Shown here: in pieces, positions 49,001 through 59,800 of the stretch
How the letters are laid out: the number at the start of each line of letters is the position of its first letter
Numbering within the stretch: the stretch's first letter is position 1
DNA from: Mesorhabditis belari
Taxonomy: Eukaryota > Nematoda > Chromadorea > Rhabditida > Rhabditidae
DNA: 64,000 nt
Direction of reading: 5' to 3'
Assembly: GCA_958450365.1 (NCBI GenBank)
Contig: CAUEEP010000732.1
Location: 1,302,001-1,366,000 of the forward strand
The notes under the pieces: model-generated
What the model was told of the DNA's origin: nothing
Database searches by the model: none
Seen by the model: the letters and a program-made list of their open reading frames with translations, nothing else
Translations under genes and position numbers: made by a program

Positions 49001-49138
49001 TAAGGTTGAAAATTGGTTTCAACTGTGCTTACAACTACTTTGTATCAATTGCAATACGATATATTAAAAGTTATCTCAAAAACTATAAAATTTACTGAAT
49101 TCCAGGCAATCTCCGAGCAACAAGTGGTGGCGAATTGA
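46002..49138 (+). CDS. GSKIP-domain protein (GSK3-interacting protein homologue)
   Basis: Nine exons: 46002-46052, 46302-46408, 46491-46611, 47699-47763, 47827-47962, 48057-48132, 48236-48321, 48406-48519, 49106-49138; 262 residues. The ATG follows TTTTTCAG directly, as with an SL trans-splice site. The first 145 residues are a poorly conserved extension (MATPPHTPVEGFSPTIA, then a Ser-rich part). From about 146 (ALELEAIAAVHELAHEV) to 250 it matches the GSKIP fold: a helix, a strand SDLIFVNVKTHEG, then PYTLELTMKGWRV (family E-L-T-x-x-G-x-x-V), HTKYHRNARELLSFVSPDH and F-N-x-x-L-A-E-K-L-R-L-L. In vertebrates GSKIP binds GSK3-beta and the PKA regulatory subunit; a similar scaffold role in cytoplasm is inferred. 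The protein is about twice as long as human GSKIP because of the N-terminal extension. Intron 3 holds a MITE. Tail to tail with eIF4A3, 266 bp apart. Confidence 0.9.
46735..47255. mobile_element. MITE related to family M4, in a GSKIP intron
   Basis: Left end TGTCCAGAAAGTCTTTTCG, right end CGAAAAGACTTTCTGAACAA-CCTA. The left terminus is damaged. Interior words (CAATTATTTTTCTGCAAAA, ACTCTCGAATTTGCTT) are shared with 25405-26196. Confidence 0.8.
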
Positions 49139-49404
49139 GGAAAATCGGTCAATCTCTCCTCAATCCTCCAGCAAAAGAATGTGCATTTTTAGAGCGGGTA
49201 CAAGCCAATGACAATGAACCTTTCTACTAATTTATTAGTGAATAGATTTTATGGATTACTTATGTAGAATATTTTGAAAGTTGATAATTTGTTGGATGAT
49301 TTATTGATGAATCAAAATAAGTTATAAAGGGTTAAAACATGGAAATTAAGGAAATTGTACAAAATTATATGAAAAATTGATAATAATGGATTTTACAGTA
49401 AATT

Positions 49405-52400
49405 TTAAATCATATCCGCGATATTCATTGGCATCTCATCAATTTGTGTCGAATAATATTGCTCAATGTCGCGAAGAATGCGCACGTCCTCGTTTTTCAC
49501 GAAATTGATCGCAACACCCTGGAATGGTTAGGATAAACAGCTTCAGAGTACTGGGATTATTAAATATGTAAATTTCTTGCTTTTATGTGTATGACTATGA
49601 CTGTTTAATGATTTGTACTTACCTTTCTTCCGAAACGACCCGATCGTCCGATGCGATGAATGTAGAGCTCACGATTGTTGGGAAGATCGTAATTGATGAC
49701 AAGAGAGACTTGTGGAACGTCCAGGCCACGAGCCCACACATCGGTTGAGATGAGCACCCGGGAAGTGCCGTCACGGAAATCCTGGAGCAAAAGTATAAGG
49801 TAAGGGAAAGATCAAAACTTCTGCATCGCCGGGATTCAAACCCTCGACCTTTCGCTTACCGGGCAACTGTGCTAACCATTATATCATAACACACTTGCTT
49901 CACCTTATTCCAAAGGGAGTTAAGTTCGCTCCTCGCTGGTGAGGGAGGGAAGTTAACTCCCTCTGGAGTAAGGAACATCAGGTGCGTTGTGGTGCAATGG
50001 TTAGCACAATAGCCAGATAAGCATTACTTTTCGCACCATTTAAAGCAATCGTAAAACGGATCCATGGTCACATTTTACTCAACGATATAGACTTTCCCGT
50101 TTATCAGAGAGACAACATTTTGCGGGTGATTTCCCAAGTCCGAAATTTGCCGAAATGATCAAATATCCATGGTTTGCCGCGGGCCAGCAAAAACCTAACA
50201 AAGATAAGACGCCATTAACATATTGCTTTGTAGCGGAAATTGTTTCAAATGATTGTAGTGAAGTTTCATGTAGCACCTGCGCTTTTATTAGGCATCCTTA
50301 CTGTTTTGAATGTTTTTGTTTTATTTGTTAGCTTAAGTTGTATCATTTATGTTAATTGAATCTATTTGTTATTTTAAAACTTCCATAAAGTAAACTAGTT
50401 GTGCCTTTTGAAGTTATTTGTTCATGAAAAGTGTTTAGAAATGTTTCGCAAAAAAAGCAAAAAACCTTGGCAGATTCGAAACAGCAACCAACAAAAAAAC
50501 TCACGCGCCAGCACACTACCCATTAGGCCACCAGCTCATATTTGAGGGAAGGCGTGCCAACCTTATAAACCTACAGAGATTGAGGCCAATTTTGTACGCC
50601 AAATATTTCGCGTTACAGAGCTCTTCCGGAAAAGTTAAAACCGGATTCGGAATGAGCGTAAAAAACTCTATCAGATAGGCTTGGTTCGAAAAGCCCACCT
50701 TAACTTGACAACATTCCCTAGTTAGAAATCCTGCATCTGTTAGTCAAGTTATTTATTAGCATCATTAAGAGGTATCTCTTAGATTTCCGAGTTTTTGAGA
50801 TCTTTTATTAATTGAATTGGCTTACTCCACTTTTCTAAAAACCTTACCCTAATACTTGTAGTTTAATTCTGAATGACTTCTAACCTTCATAATCTGTTCA
50901 CGTTCCGATTGTTCCATATCTCCGTGCATTGATGAAACAGTGAAGTTGACCTCCTTCATCTTCTCAGCCAACCAATCCACCTAGATTATAAAGGTTAATT
51001 TCAATATTTCTACCGTACTATGATACTAATAAGCCTTTTATCTAACCAACCTTTCTACGAGTGTTGCAGAATAGAACAGCTTGTGTGATGGTCAATGTAT
51101 CATACAAGTCAACGAGTGTATCGAATTTCCATTCCTCTCGATCAACAGCGACAAAGAATTGCTTGATTCCCTCAAGTGTTAACTCGTCACGTTTGACAAG
51201 GATTCGGATTGGATCGGTCATGAATTTTGAGGTCATCTCGAGGACCTCATGAGGCAAAGTGGCGCTGAGGAGAACGACCTGTAAGAAAACGATATTTTGA
51301 GTAGAATGAAGTTTACTAACAGTAATCCTGTAATAGAACAGCTGTCTTAGATTTGGGTACATCAGTACTGGTCAGGTTCAAGGTCAATATTAGGCAAAGC
51401 CTGGGTCAATTTCAGATCTAGACCTGTTCTAGGTTTAGCGTAAGCCAAGCCTAGGCCAATAGTGGTCATTTTCAGGGCTATGTATTTTGGTCTAATCTAA
51501 TTTCAGGTCGAAATTAGGCCAGTGCTAGATTGGAGTCAGAAAAGGCTAGGCTTAAGTCAGTACTAATCCAATTCCAGGCCAAAGCCAAGCCTGTCTAGCC
51601 TAGCTTTCAGACCAATGCAGATGGGTTTTGAGCTTTACAATTATCACATAGTATTACTTAAACTGATCTTTTCCCAGGTCCTATACAGAGCTATAAACAG
51701 TAGCTTAAAGTTTTCAAGTAGCTCTCCAAAACTTATCAATATCTCACCTGACAACCTGGAGGCAAATAACGATAGATATCATAAAGCTGCTCTTTAAATC
51801 CCTTGTTCAACATCTCATCAGCTTCATCCAAAACAAGCAGCTTAATTGCTCGAGTTCGCAAGTTGCGACGACGAATCATATCAAACACTCGGCCAGGAGT
51901 TCCCGAAACAACATGTTGTCCATAATCGAGTTTTTTGATATCTTCTCCGACATTTGTGCCACCAATGCACGCATGACATTGCACACTCATATAATCGCCA
52001 AGAGCAAGAATAACCTAAAAGTAATAAGTACATTTTATCATAAGTAGTTTTTAACATGCCTTTTGAATTTGTGTGGCGAGCTCACGAGTTGGCGAGAGAA
52101 CGAGCGCCTGTGTTTCGCGAACTTGAGTGTCAAGACTTTGAAGAATCGCGATCGAGAAAGTCGCTGTTTTTCCTGTTCCGGATTGTGATTGAGCGATGAT
52201 ATCACGTCCCTAAAAAGATAATAGTTTATTCTATTATAATTGGTGAATTTTGTGGCTGAAAGCTGAGAAGTACCCTAACGCTTCATTGAAAAGCTTCAAT
52301 ACTTTCAAAATTCAAATGGTTTTTTTGTACTCAAGTGGATTACCTACTTAATTGTATAATTAGATGATACAACGGGGTCTAATTGTATCATCTAATTATA

Positions 52401-52660
52401 CTAAGCTCATTCTATCATAACAAACAAGTCTAGCCAAGTAAATAAACCGCTTCTCCTACCTTTAGCACTGGTTTGATCGCTCGTTGTTGAATAGCTGACG
52501 GTTTCTCGAATCCATAAGAATAAATTCCTCGTAAGAGATCCTCTCGAAGTCCCATTTGATCAAATGTTGGGGTCACATCCACTTCTTCGCTCGTCTCAAA
52601 TTCTACCCCAGTTAAGTCATCTTCAGCAGCTGCACGACGCTTTGTGACGGCTCGAGACAT
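49405..52660 (-). CDS. EIF4A3: eIF4A3, exon-junction-complex DEAD-box helicase
   Basis: Seven exons: 52460-52660, 52060-52209, 51748-52014, 51051-51278, 50885-50980, 49623-49781, 49405-49518; 404 residues, normal for the family. Marks of eIF4A3 rather than eIF4A1/2 include [16 protein letters not shown] near the start, [19 protein letters not shown], the motif pair [10 protein letters not shown] and [12 protein letters not shown], and the end [17 protein letters not shown]. Helicase motifs: Q motif 51-62, SQSGTGKT 75-82, PTRELA 107-112, DEAD 180-183, SAT 211-213, HRIGRSGR 356-363. It clamps RNA in the nucleus as the ATP-dependent core of the exon junction complex. The start follows TTTCCAG-G, as with a trans-splice acceptor. 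Intron 2 begins GC (AAAAG|GCATGT), a GC-AG intron; phase and the conserved ..ATQIQK / VILALGDY.. junction require it. Its last intron but one is 1.1 kb and holds unrelated repeat material. Confidence 0.97.
49815..50030. repeat. Inverted pair of tRNA-like elements
   Basis: The left member reads on the minus strand (TATAATGGTTAGCACAGTTG ... GGTCGAGGGTTTGAATCCC). The right member, on the plus strand at about 49985, has only the box A half (TGCAATGGTTAGCACAATAG). They face away from a centre where GGGAGTTAAGTTCGC mirrors GGGAAGTTAACTCCC, a long imperfect palindrome. In an eIF4A3 intron. Confidence 0.6.
50046..50340 (+). other. Unassigned protein-like open frame in eIF4A3 intron
   Basis: A plus-strand frame without an upstream ATG stays open for about 95 codons. 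It includes [20 protein letters not shown] and a Cys-rich stretch C-x4-C-x2-C-x6-YC-x2-C-x-C before a TAG. A second open stretch lies at about 50516-50676. No domain recognised; it may be a transposon remnant. Confidence 0.35.
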
Positions 52661-53833
52661 CCTGGAAATAACATAATAAAATTCATGTAAAGAAAAGTGT
52701 AAAGGAAAGTTTACAAAATTTAATTTATAACCAATGAGCATTAAATCAAAGAACAAAGAAAATGGCAGATTGCCATGGTTCGCAAACAATCGATAATCGA
52801 TCATTATAAAGCTGTTTTACTGAATCGATCGTTAAACTAATACCAGTAATGCATATAAAATCGATTTTGTACAAGTATTGTAAACTTTTTGACTGCTATT
52901 AGATTCATTTTTGAATTTTATAAGCCATCAAGCTTGTACCAAAAGGATTTACTTTTCAAACGCACAAAAAAAGAAGCTTTAGATCAAATTCAATAATTTT
53001 CTGGTTAAAATTTAACGTACAAGCTAAACATTTATTCTAAAATATCTAATTTTACAACTTCTATACTATTGTTTTACTGTTTTATAACTTCTATACTATT
53101 GTTTTACAACTTCTATACTATTGTTTTACTGTTTTACGGCTTCTATACTATTGTTTTACTGTTTTATAACTTCTATACTATTGTTTTACTGTTTTGCAGC
53201 TTCTATACTATTGTTTTACTGTTTTATAACTTCTATACTATTGTTTTACAACTTCTATACTATTGTTTTACTGTTTTACGGCTTCTATACTATTGTTTTA
53301 CTGCTTTACGGCTTCTATACTATTGTTTTACTGTTTTACAACTTGTATGCCACTAATTTTTCAAGGGTCAATTTTAAACGATTCAAATGAGAAAAAAATG
53401 GTAAGAAATCAAAAACAAAACAAAAAATAACGAAATTGGGGAAAAGAATTGAAAAAAATTGTTGACAAGTAATGGTGAAATGCTTTTTTCAATTCGAAAT
53501 TTTCGTCAACATGTTGTCGATCGTAGTGTGTTCTTTTTGAGAGGAAGGGAAGGGAATGTAAACAACGAGAGATACAAGATAATTGCCTTTTCACATCTGT
53601 TTTATTAGAAATTTTTAACAAAACCTTAGATTTGTATTTTTAAACATTCTACTGAAATTGAAATTTACTTTTTAGTATAATTTTTTCAATTTCAATCCTT
53701 TCCCTGTATCTTTTACCTTCTGAAAGCTTTTTGTTGCGTAATTTTTTTCATTTTTCTTTTGCAATAAATATAAATTCGTATCTTTATCTCTAAATTTCAG
53801 AAATTTTTCGATTCTGGCTTAATTTTTGAACCA
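52661..53833. other. Divergent spacer between eIF4A3 and MON1
   Basis: The two genes point away from each other, so this 1.2 kb should hold both promoters. The only marked structure is the minisatellite at 53056-53345. No TATA or other factor site is asserted. Confidence 0.6.
53056..53345. repeat. Tandem repeat CTTCTATACTATTGTTTTAC...
   Basis: About 11 copies of a unit alternating between 20 bp (CTTCTATACTATTGTTTTAC plus AA) and about 32 bp (with an added TGTTTTA), so two nested periodicities. Confidence 0.93.
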
Positions 53834-56800
53834 ATGTCTTCCGGAATCGCCACTTTATTATGTGAGTTGAGGGGGAAATAACTGCTAAAGACAAGTTGAT
53901 GAGGAAAACAGTAAAAAAAAAATTATTTAACTACCATAAATATCCAATGCTCATTTAAATCTTGCTTTAAATTTTAATATTCACTGAGAAACCGTCTTAC
54001 CTTATCTACTATATATAAAAGAGCAGCGTCCGTCTGTACGGGCTTTTTCTTAGCCGTCTTTGGGCCATAAATAGTGAAATTTTGAAAAAGTCTTAAAATC
54101 TATAGTTGTGCCAAATCTAATATACCGTAATAGAAGACCGGTCTTTTATTTTTTTCAATCACCCCCTAAACCCCATCTTCTATTCGAGGCCGGTCTTCTA
54201 TTCGAGACGGTTTTATAATCGAGGCTTTATAATCGGCCGGTCTTCTATTCGAGTAAATACGGTAGTCTTAAAAATGCCAGATTGAGTGGCAGGGTCGAAC
54301 CCGGATCGTGTGTGCCGCAGACAATCCCCCTCCTGACTGCACCCTTGCGCTCCGAATGCCAGGGGGAGAAAAACGCAACCTCAAAACATCTAGCCAGAAA
54401 AATTCGCCGCTAGGTCAGAAAATCAACCATTATCTGTTAGTCGTATAAAGTTTGTAAACTAAATCAGAAGTCAGGTCCAGGCTGGCTTCTGGGGAGTCTG
54501 GGGTACAGTCAGGATCAAAGCCGGGACCTATCTTCTGAAAAATTGCTTTTGGAATAAACCTGGCTTAGACTATTGTACGTAAAACGCATAAACATGCTCT
54601 ATGAAAGGCATTGCTTCGTATTTTTACATAAAATGTCGGCTAATTTGACTGGCAAAAAAAATCTCTGATCGATGATGAAAAGCAGAAAACTATGCCTGCT
54701 TATTCTAATAAAATCTACAAACTTATCTAATAGAAACACGTGCTTTGAAATATAAAAGCTGTGTATTCTAAATTTCCTTCTGAAATCAAAGGTGTGAAGC
54801 TGTTGTTTTTCGGTGAAAACTTTCCCTCTTTTCCTCATCTCACAAACAAATGCTATGAAAGCAAAAGGAGAAAAGTTTTCCGCCAGAAAAACATTAAAAA
54901 ATCATTTCAGCATTCACAAAGATTTTAGCTTTATAGCAGAATCAAGTTTAAAAATGATTCTTTCTGTTTTTTTTCAGCAATCCCGGCATCAACGTCAGCG
55001 CCGGGAGAAGCGTCACACAGCGATCTCCAAGCGCTCAAGGATCAAGCGAATATGTCAATGCCACAGGTTGGATTTGAATATATATATATAGCTAGTTCTA
55101 ACCAAACAATTATCCATGAATTCCTTTAGATAGAGCTTCCAGAAGAGGAGCCAATTGAGGAATCAGCTCTCGATCGCCTTTCCCATTATCCATATCAAGT
55201 GTTTGTTCTCTCCGAGTACGGAAGACCGATTTATGTCTCGTGAGTAACCAAATATATAACTTTTTAAGAAGATTAGCCTCAAAATATTCTTTAACTTTTG
55301 TAGCCCGTAAGTTTGTAGCTTTTGAAACCAGGATTTGACCTCCAGGCTTCAGCCGAGGACTGGATCAACCTTGAAGCTCAGGTTCTGGCTTGACTTTAGC
55401 CTTGACTATAGCCTAGAAAAACTACCAAACATCTTAAAAAAAACATTTATTCACACTAATTTGGTACAAACAATACACAAGCATAACCTGAATGTAGGAA
55501 AAAAAACCCCAAATAAAACAAGAACCAATAAGCCAATAAATAAACCAAGCTAGCCGGCGAGATTGGACCCTTGACCTCTCGACTAGGATACAACTAGAAT
55601 ACAAAGCTCTTAGTCAATCGGCCATAGCGGCAATCTATTGCAGAGTAAGAACTAGTAGATGACTAGTAAAGCATCAGCCAACACAACTCTATTCCGTTCT
55701 ACGAACAGCTGCATATTTTTCATTTGCAATTTGTTACAGATGTGGTCAAGAGGATCAACTGTGTGCGTTTTTCGCGCTGATTGGCGTCTTTGTAAACCGA
55801 GTACGGCACAATGGAGACATGCTTAACTCGATTTCCTCTAAAGATCTTCATGCTCATTTTTTGTTCCGAAAACCGTTGATTCTTTGTATAGGTTGGTGAA
55901 ATTCTTCATTCTTCAAATGAAAACCGTTCTAGTCTCAAAGCGAAGAGATCAGCTGAGATCTCAATTGGAGGTGCTATTCAATCAGATTTTGTCGACGATA
56001 AGCCGAAAGCAGTTGGAAACGATTTATGAGAAACGGGGTGACAATTATGATTTGAGGCGATTGTTGGGAGGGACGAACAAGTGAGTTTCCTTGAAAAGGA
56101 ATGGCTTTTTGCTCTATTTCTTTGGGTAGGTCTAATCTTTGTCCTGGCTTGGATCTAGATCCAGATCTAGGTCAGGCTCTGGTCCAGATCCAGTTGCAAG
56201 CCAGGCTGATCCAAATCCAGATCCAGACCAGGGGCTGGTCCAGACCAGCCAAACCAGGCCGCATCCAGACCAGACCAGGGGCTGGTCCAGATCCAGTTCC
56301 AAACCAGGCTCTGGTCCAGATCCAGTTCCAAGCCAGGCTCTGGTCCAGATCCAGTTGCAAGCCAGGCCGACCAAACCAGACCAGACCAGGGGCTGGCCAG
56401 ACCAGCCAAGCCAGGCCTGACCAAACCAGACCAGACCAGGCCGGTCCAGACCAGTCCAAGCCAGCCGGCCGACCAGCAAGCCAGGCCGACCAAACCGCCC
56501 CGGGGCGGCGATCCAGTTCCAAGCCGCTGACCAAATCCAGATCCAGACCAGGCTCTGGTCCAGATCCAGTTCCAAGCCAGGCTCTGGTCCAGATCCAGTT
56601 GCAAACCAGGCTCAGTAGACAGGGTGGCGACCGTCCCCAGCGCCGGCGCCGACCACCCGCCGGGGCGGCCAGCGCCACCAGGCCCCCGAGGCCCAGCCCA
56701 GCCGCGCCGGCGGCCCAGCGCCAGCCTGTCCCGATCCAGACAGGGGGGTCACCAAGAGGCTCTGATCAAAGGGCTGGTCCAGATCCAGTTCCAAACCAGG

Positions 56801-59800
56801 CTCTGGTCCAGATCCAGTTCCAAACCAGGCTCTAGTCCAAATCCAGGTTAGACTTGAATCTTTGCAACCTAGTATTGTAACCAATACATTATTACTATAG
56901 TTTACTATATAGTTGCTTTTAGTACAGTTTTTAACTGTACTTTTATATAGTTTTAGTACAACTGTACCCAAATGAAGTCTTGTACCTAATTCTAGTGACA
57001 TGTGACCAGTAAAAGAGTGATCAGTACGAGGAACTAAAGCTTATCTAACAGATACATGGACGGAAGTCTCTCCAGTTGGCACTATGATCTCGCGCAGATC
57101 TCCTCTGCCATTCGAGTGTTACCAATGGAGGTGAAAGATGAGAATTTTCTCAATGAACTCAAAAGATTCAGGCAGCTGATCGAAATGCTTTGTCTACTAC
57201 ACTTGTGAATAGTATAACAAGTGCGAATGTTGAGGTTTGGAAGCTAGAATTTCACATTTCATCTGACTCCAGGGGATGCTATTCGCCGTTGTGTTGGCCC
57301 ATCGACAAATTGTTTGCTTGTCCAGGTTGAAGAAGCATTTGTTGGATCACAAGGTAGGAAAGGCTATTTGGCTATTTGGCTATCTTTTCTTTCCTTTTCG
57401 TACTTCTTTTGTAAAATAACATAACCATAGGCTAATTGCTGAATTTCTCTAAATAAAAAGTGTTTATTGTTTACTCACATTTCCAGGATCTGAGCCTTAT
57501 CATCAATTTGGTGTCAAACACTTCAACGATTGCCGATGCAGCGATTTGGACGCCTATTTGTTTGCCATTCTTTAATGACAGGTCGGATTTTGAAAGAAGT
57601 TATTCAAATACTAGCTGTAACTAGATTTGGCTATTGATATTATCGATTTTTTGGGGTAGTCGGCAAAAAAATCTTATAACTTTGTATAAAACTACTTAAA
57701 TGCTCTGTAGCTTTTACCATTGGAAAGCCAGAGGTTTAAGCTTTATTTTGGTACTTAATAGATATGGGTTTTTTGGTAAGATCAGATTGGATTGGATCGG
57801 GCTATTGGTCGGACCTATTGGATCAGATTAGCTCGATCGGTTGGACGAATCAGATCGGGTTAGCCTGATCGGTTAGACAGATCGGATCGGGTTAGCCCGG
57901 ATTGGATCGATCCTGATCCGATCCGAACCGATAAAGCCCAATCCGATCCAATCCAATAACCATGTCTAGTACCTAATACTTAGAAGAGCAAGCAAAACGC
58001 AGCTCTAAAAACCTAATCTATACGCTATCGATAAGGTTTTTTGAGATGCATTGTTCTTCTAACAATACGTATTAGAAACCAAAATAAAGCTTGAACTTCT
58101 GGCTTTCCATTGGTAAAAGTTTCAGAGCATTCGAAGCTACAATCATAAAGATATGTCCATTTTAATATCTATACCCAAATTTTGATAGCCAACTCTAGTT
58201 TTAACTGTTTCAAACAGTAAATTGCTAATAAATTTTAAGATTACTGTAACTTATAATCAATGCAGGGTTTCTGTAGTTCTTTTAAGAGAGATTGTAGCTA
58301 GTAAATACAAAAAACTGATAACAAAGTTCAATTCAAATACTAAATTGACTGAAAGCTGAAGATCAAATAACTTGTTTTAATGAAATGGCGATTTTTGAAA
58401 TCTTCTAACATCTTCTAACATCTTCTAACATCTTCTAACATCTTCTAACATCTTCTAACATCTTCTAACAAGTCAAAATTTTAGCGGTTTCCTTCACGCG
58501 TACATTTCCTCTTTATGGGAGAATTCGCCCGCCCATCTCGTGCTCCTTTCCGTCGATCGAAACACTCTCAAAGATCTCCATTTGATCAAAGAGGACTTTT
58601 GTGCGAAGATTCAAGTAAAAGGATTTCAATTTGAATTAAAGAAATCGAAATTTTAGAGTAGTCCAAAAATTTTGAATTCATTCGAGGCAGCTGTCACCTC
58701 ACCACAATCGTTTTCTCCCTCAAATGTGAGTTGATTTATTGTAAAAACAAACAAAGAGAAACTCATAACAAAATAACCAATTCTACAAAATTCTTCCACA
58801 ATTACGATAGCCAACTTTTAAAAAACTTTCGACAAAAAGTACCATGTATTAAATATTATTTGAAAGCTCTAATTCTCAACATCATTAATACAGCAAAGAT
58901 GTTTTAGCCAGAGCTTTAGCCAGAGCTTTAGCCAGAGCTTTAGCCAGAGATTTAGCTAGAACTTTGTTAGCTAGAACTTTGTTAGCTAGAAATTTGTTAG
59001 CTAGAACTTTGTTAGCTAGAGCTTTGTTAGCTAGAACTTTGTTAGCTAGAACTTTGTTAGCTAGAGCTTTTTAGCCAGAGCTTTTTAGCCAGAGCTTTTT
59101 AGCTAGAGTTTTTTAGCTAGAGCTTTTTAGCTAGAGCTTTTTAGCCAGAGCTAATCTTTGACTCTTACTGACCTTCAGAATGAGCTCGCTTCAAGAACCG
59201 CATTTTTCTGCCATTTTCTTGGTTTTCTAAGTAAAAACGTTCAAGAAAAGCAGAAAATACGATCAAATTTGTATAGATTTCATCAAAATCCATTTAAATA
59301 ATATCAAAATCCATTCAATACTTTAAAACAAAAATGATAATCTAAAAGCGCCTCAATCAACCGAAGTAGAGATCCCTAAAAACACTAAAAAATGGTAGTT
59401 TTTAGCAAGTTTTGAGCCCGTTGTTAACAATGAATTTGCACATTCCCCGGTTAACGTTTGCTTTTATTTTGAAACAAAAGAATTGAAAAAGATCTTTACA
59501 AAACACTATGTACATTTAAAATCACGAAAAATGGGAGATCATCGTGCTTGTGGCGAGCTCATTCTGAAGGTCAGTAAGGCTCAAAAATTAGCTCTGGCTA
59601 AAAAAGCTCTGGCTAAAGCTCTGGCGAGCTCATTCTGAAGGTTAGTAAGGCTCAAAAATTAGCTCTGGCTAAAAGATCTTTAATGTATTAATGATGTTGA
59701 GAATTAGAGCTTTCAAATGATATATAATATAGGCTACTTTTTGTCGAAAGTTTTTTTGGAGACAAAATAGTTTTTTTTAAAATTGTTTAAGGTAATTGTG

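Noticed and set aside
49108..49230. Alternative GSKIP last exon frame ending ..DNEPFY
   Set aside because: It is open for 40 codons but needs a one-base phase shift that no visible donor or acceptor supplies.
56101..56851. Long Gln/Pro-rich ORFs on both strands
   Set aside because: By-product of the CCAGATCCAG satellite. They lie in a MON1 intron whose flanking exons join in frame without them.
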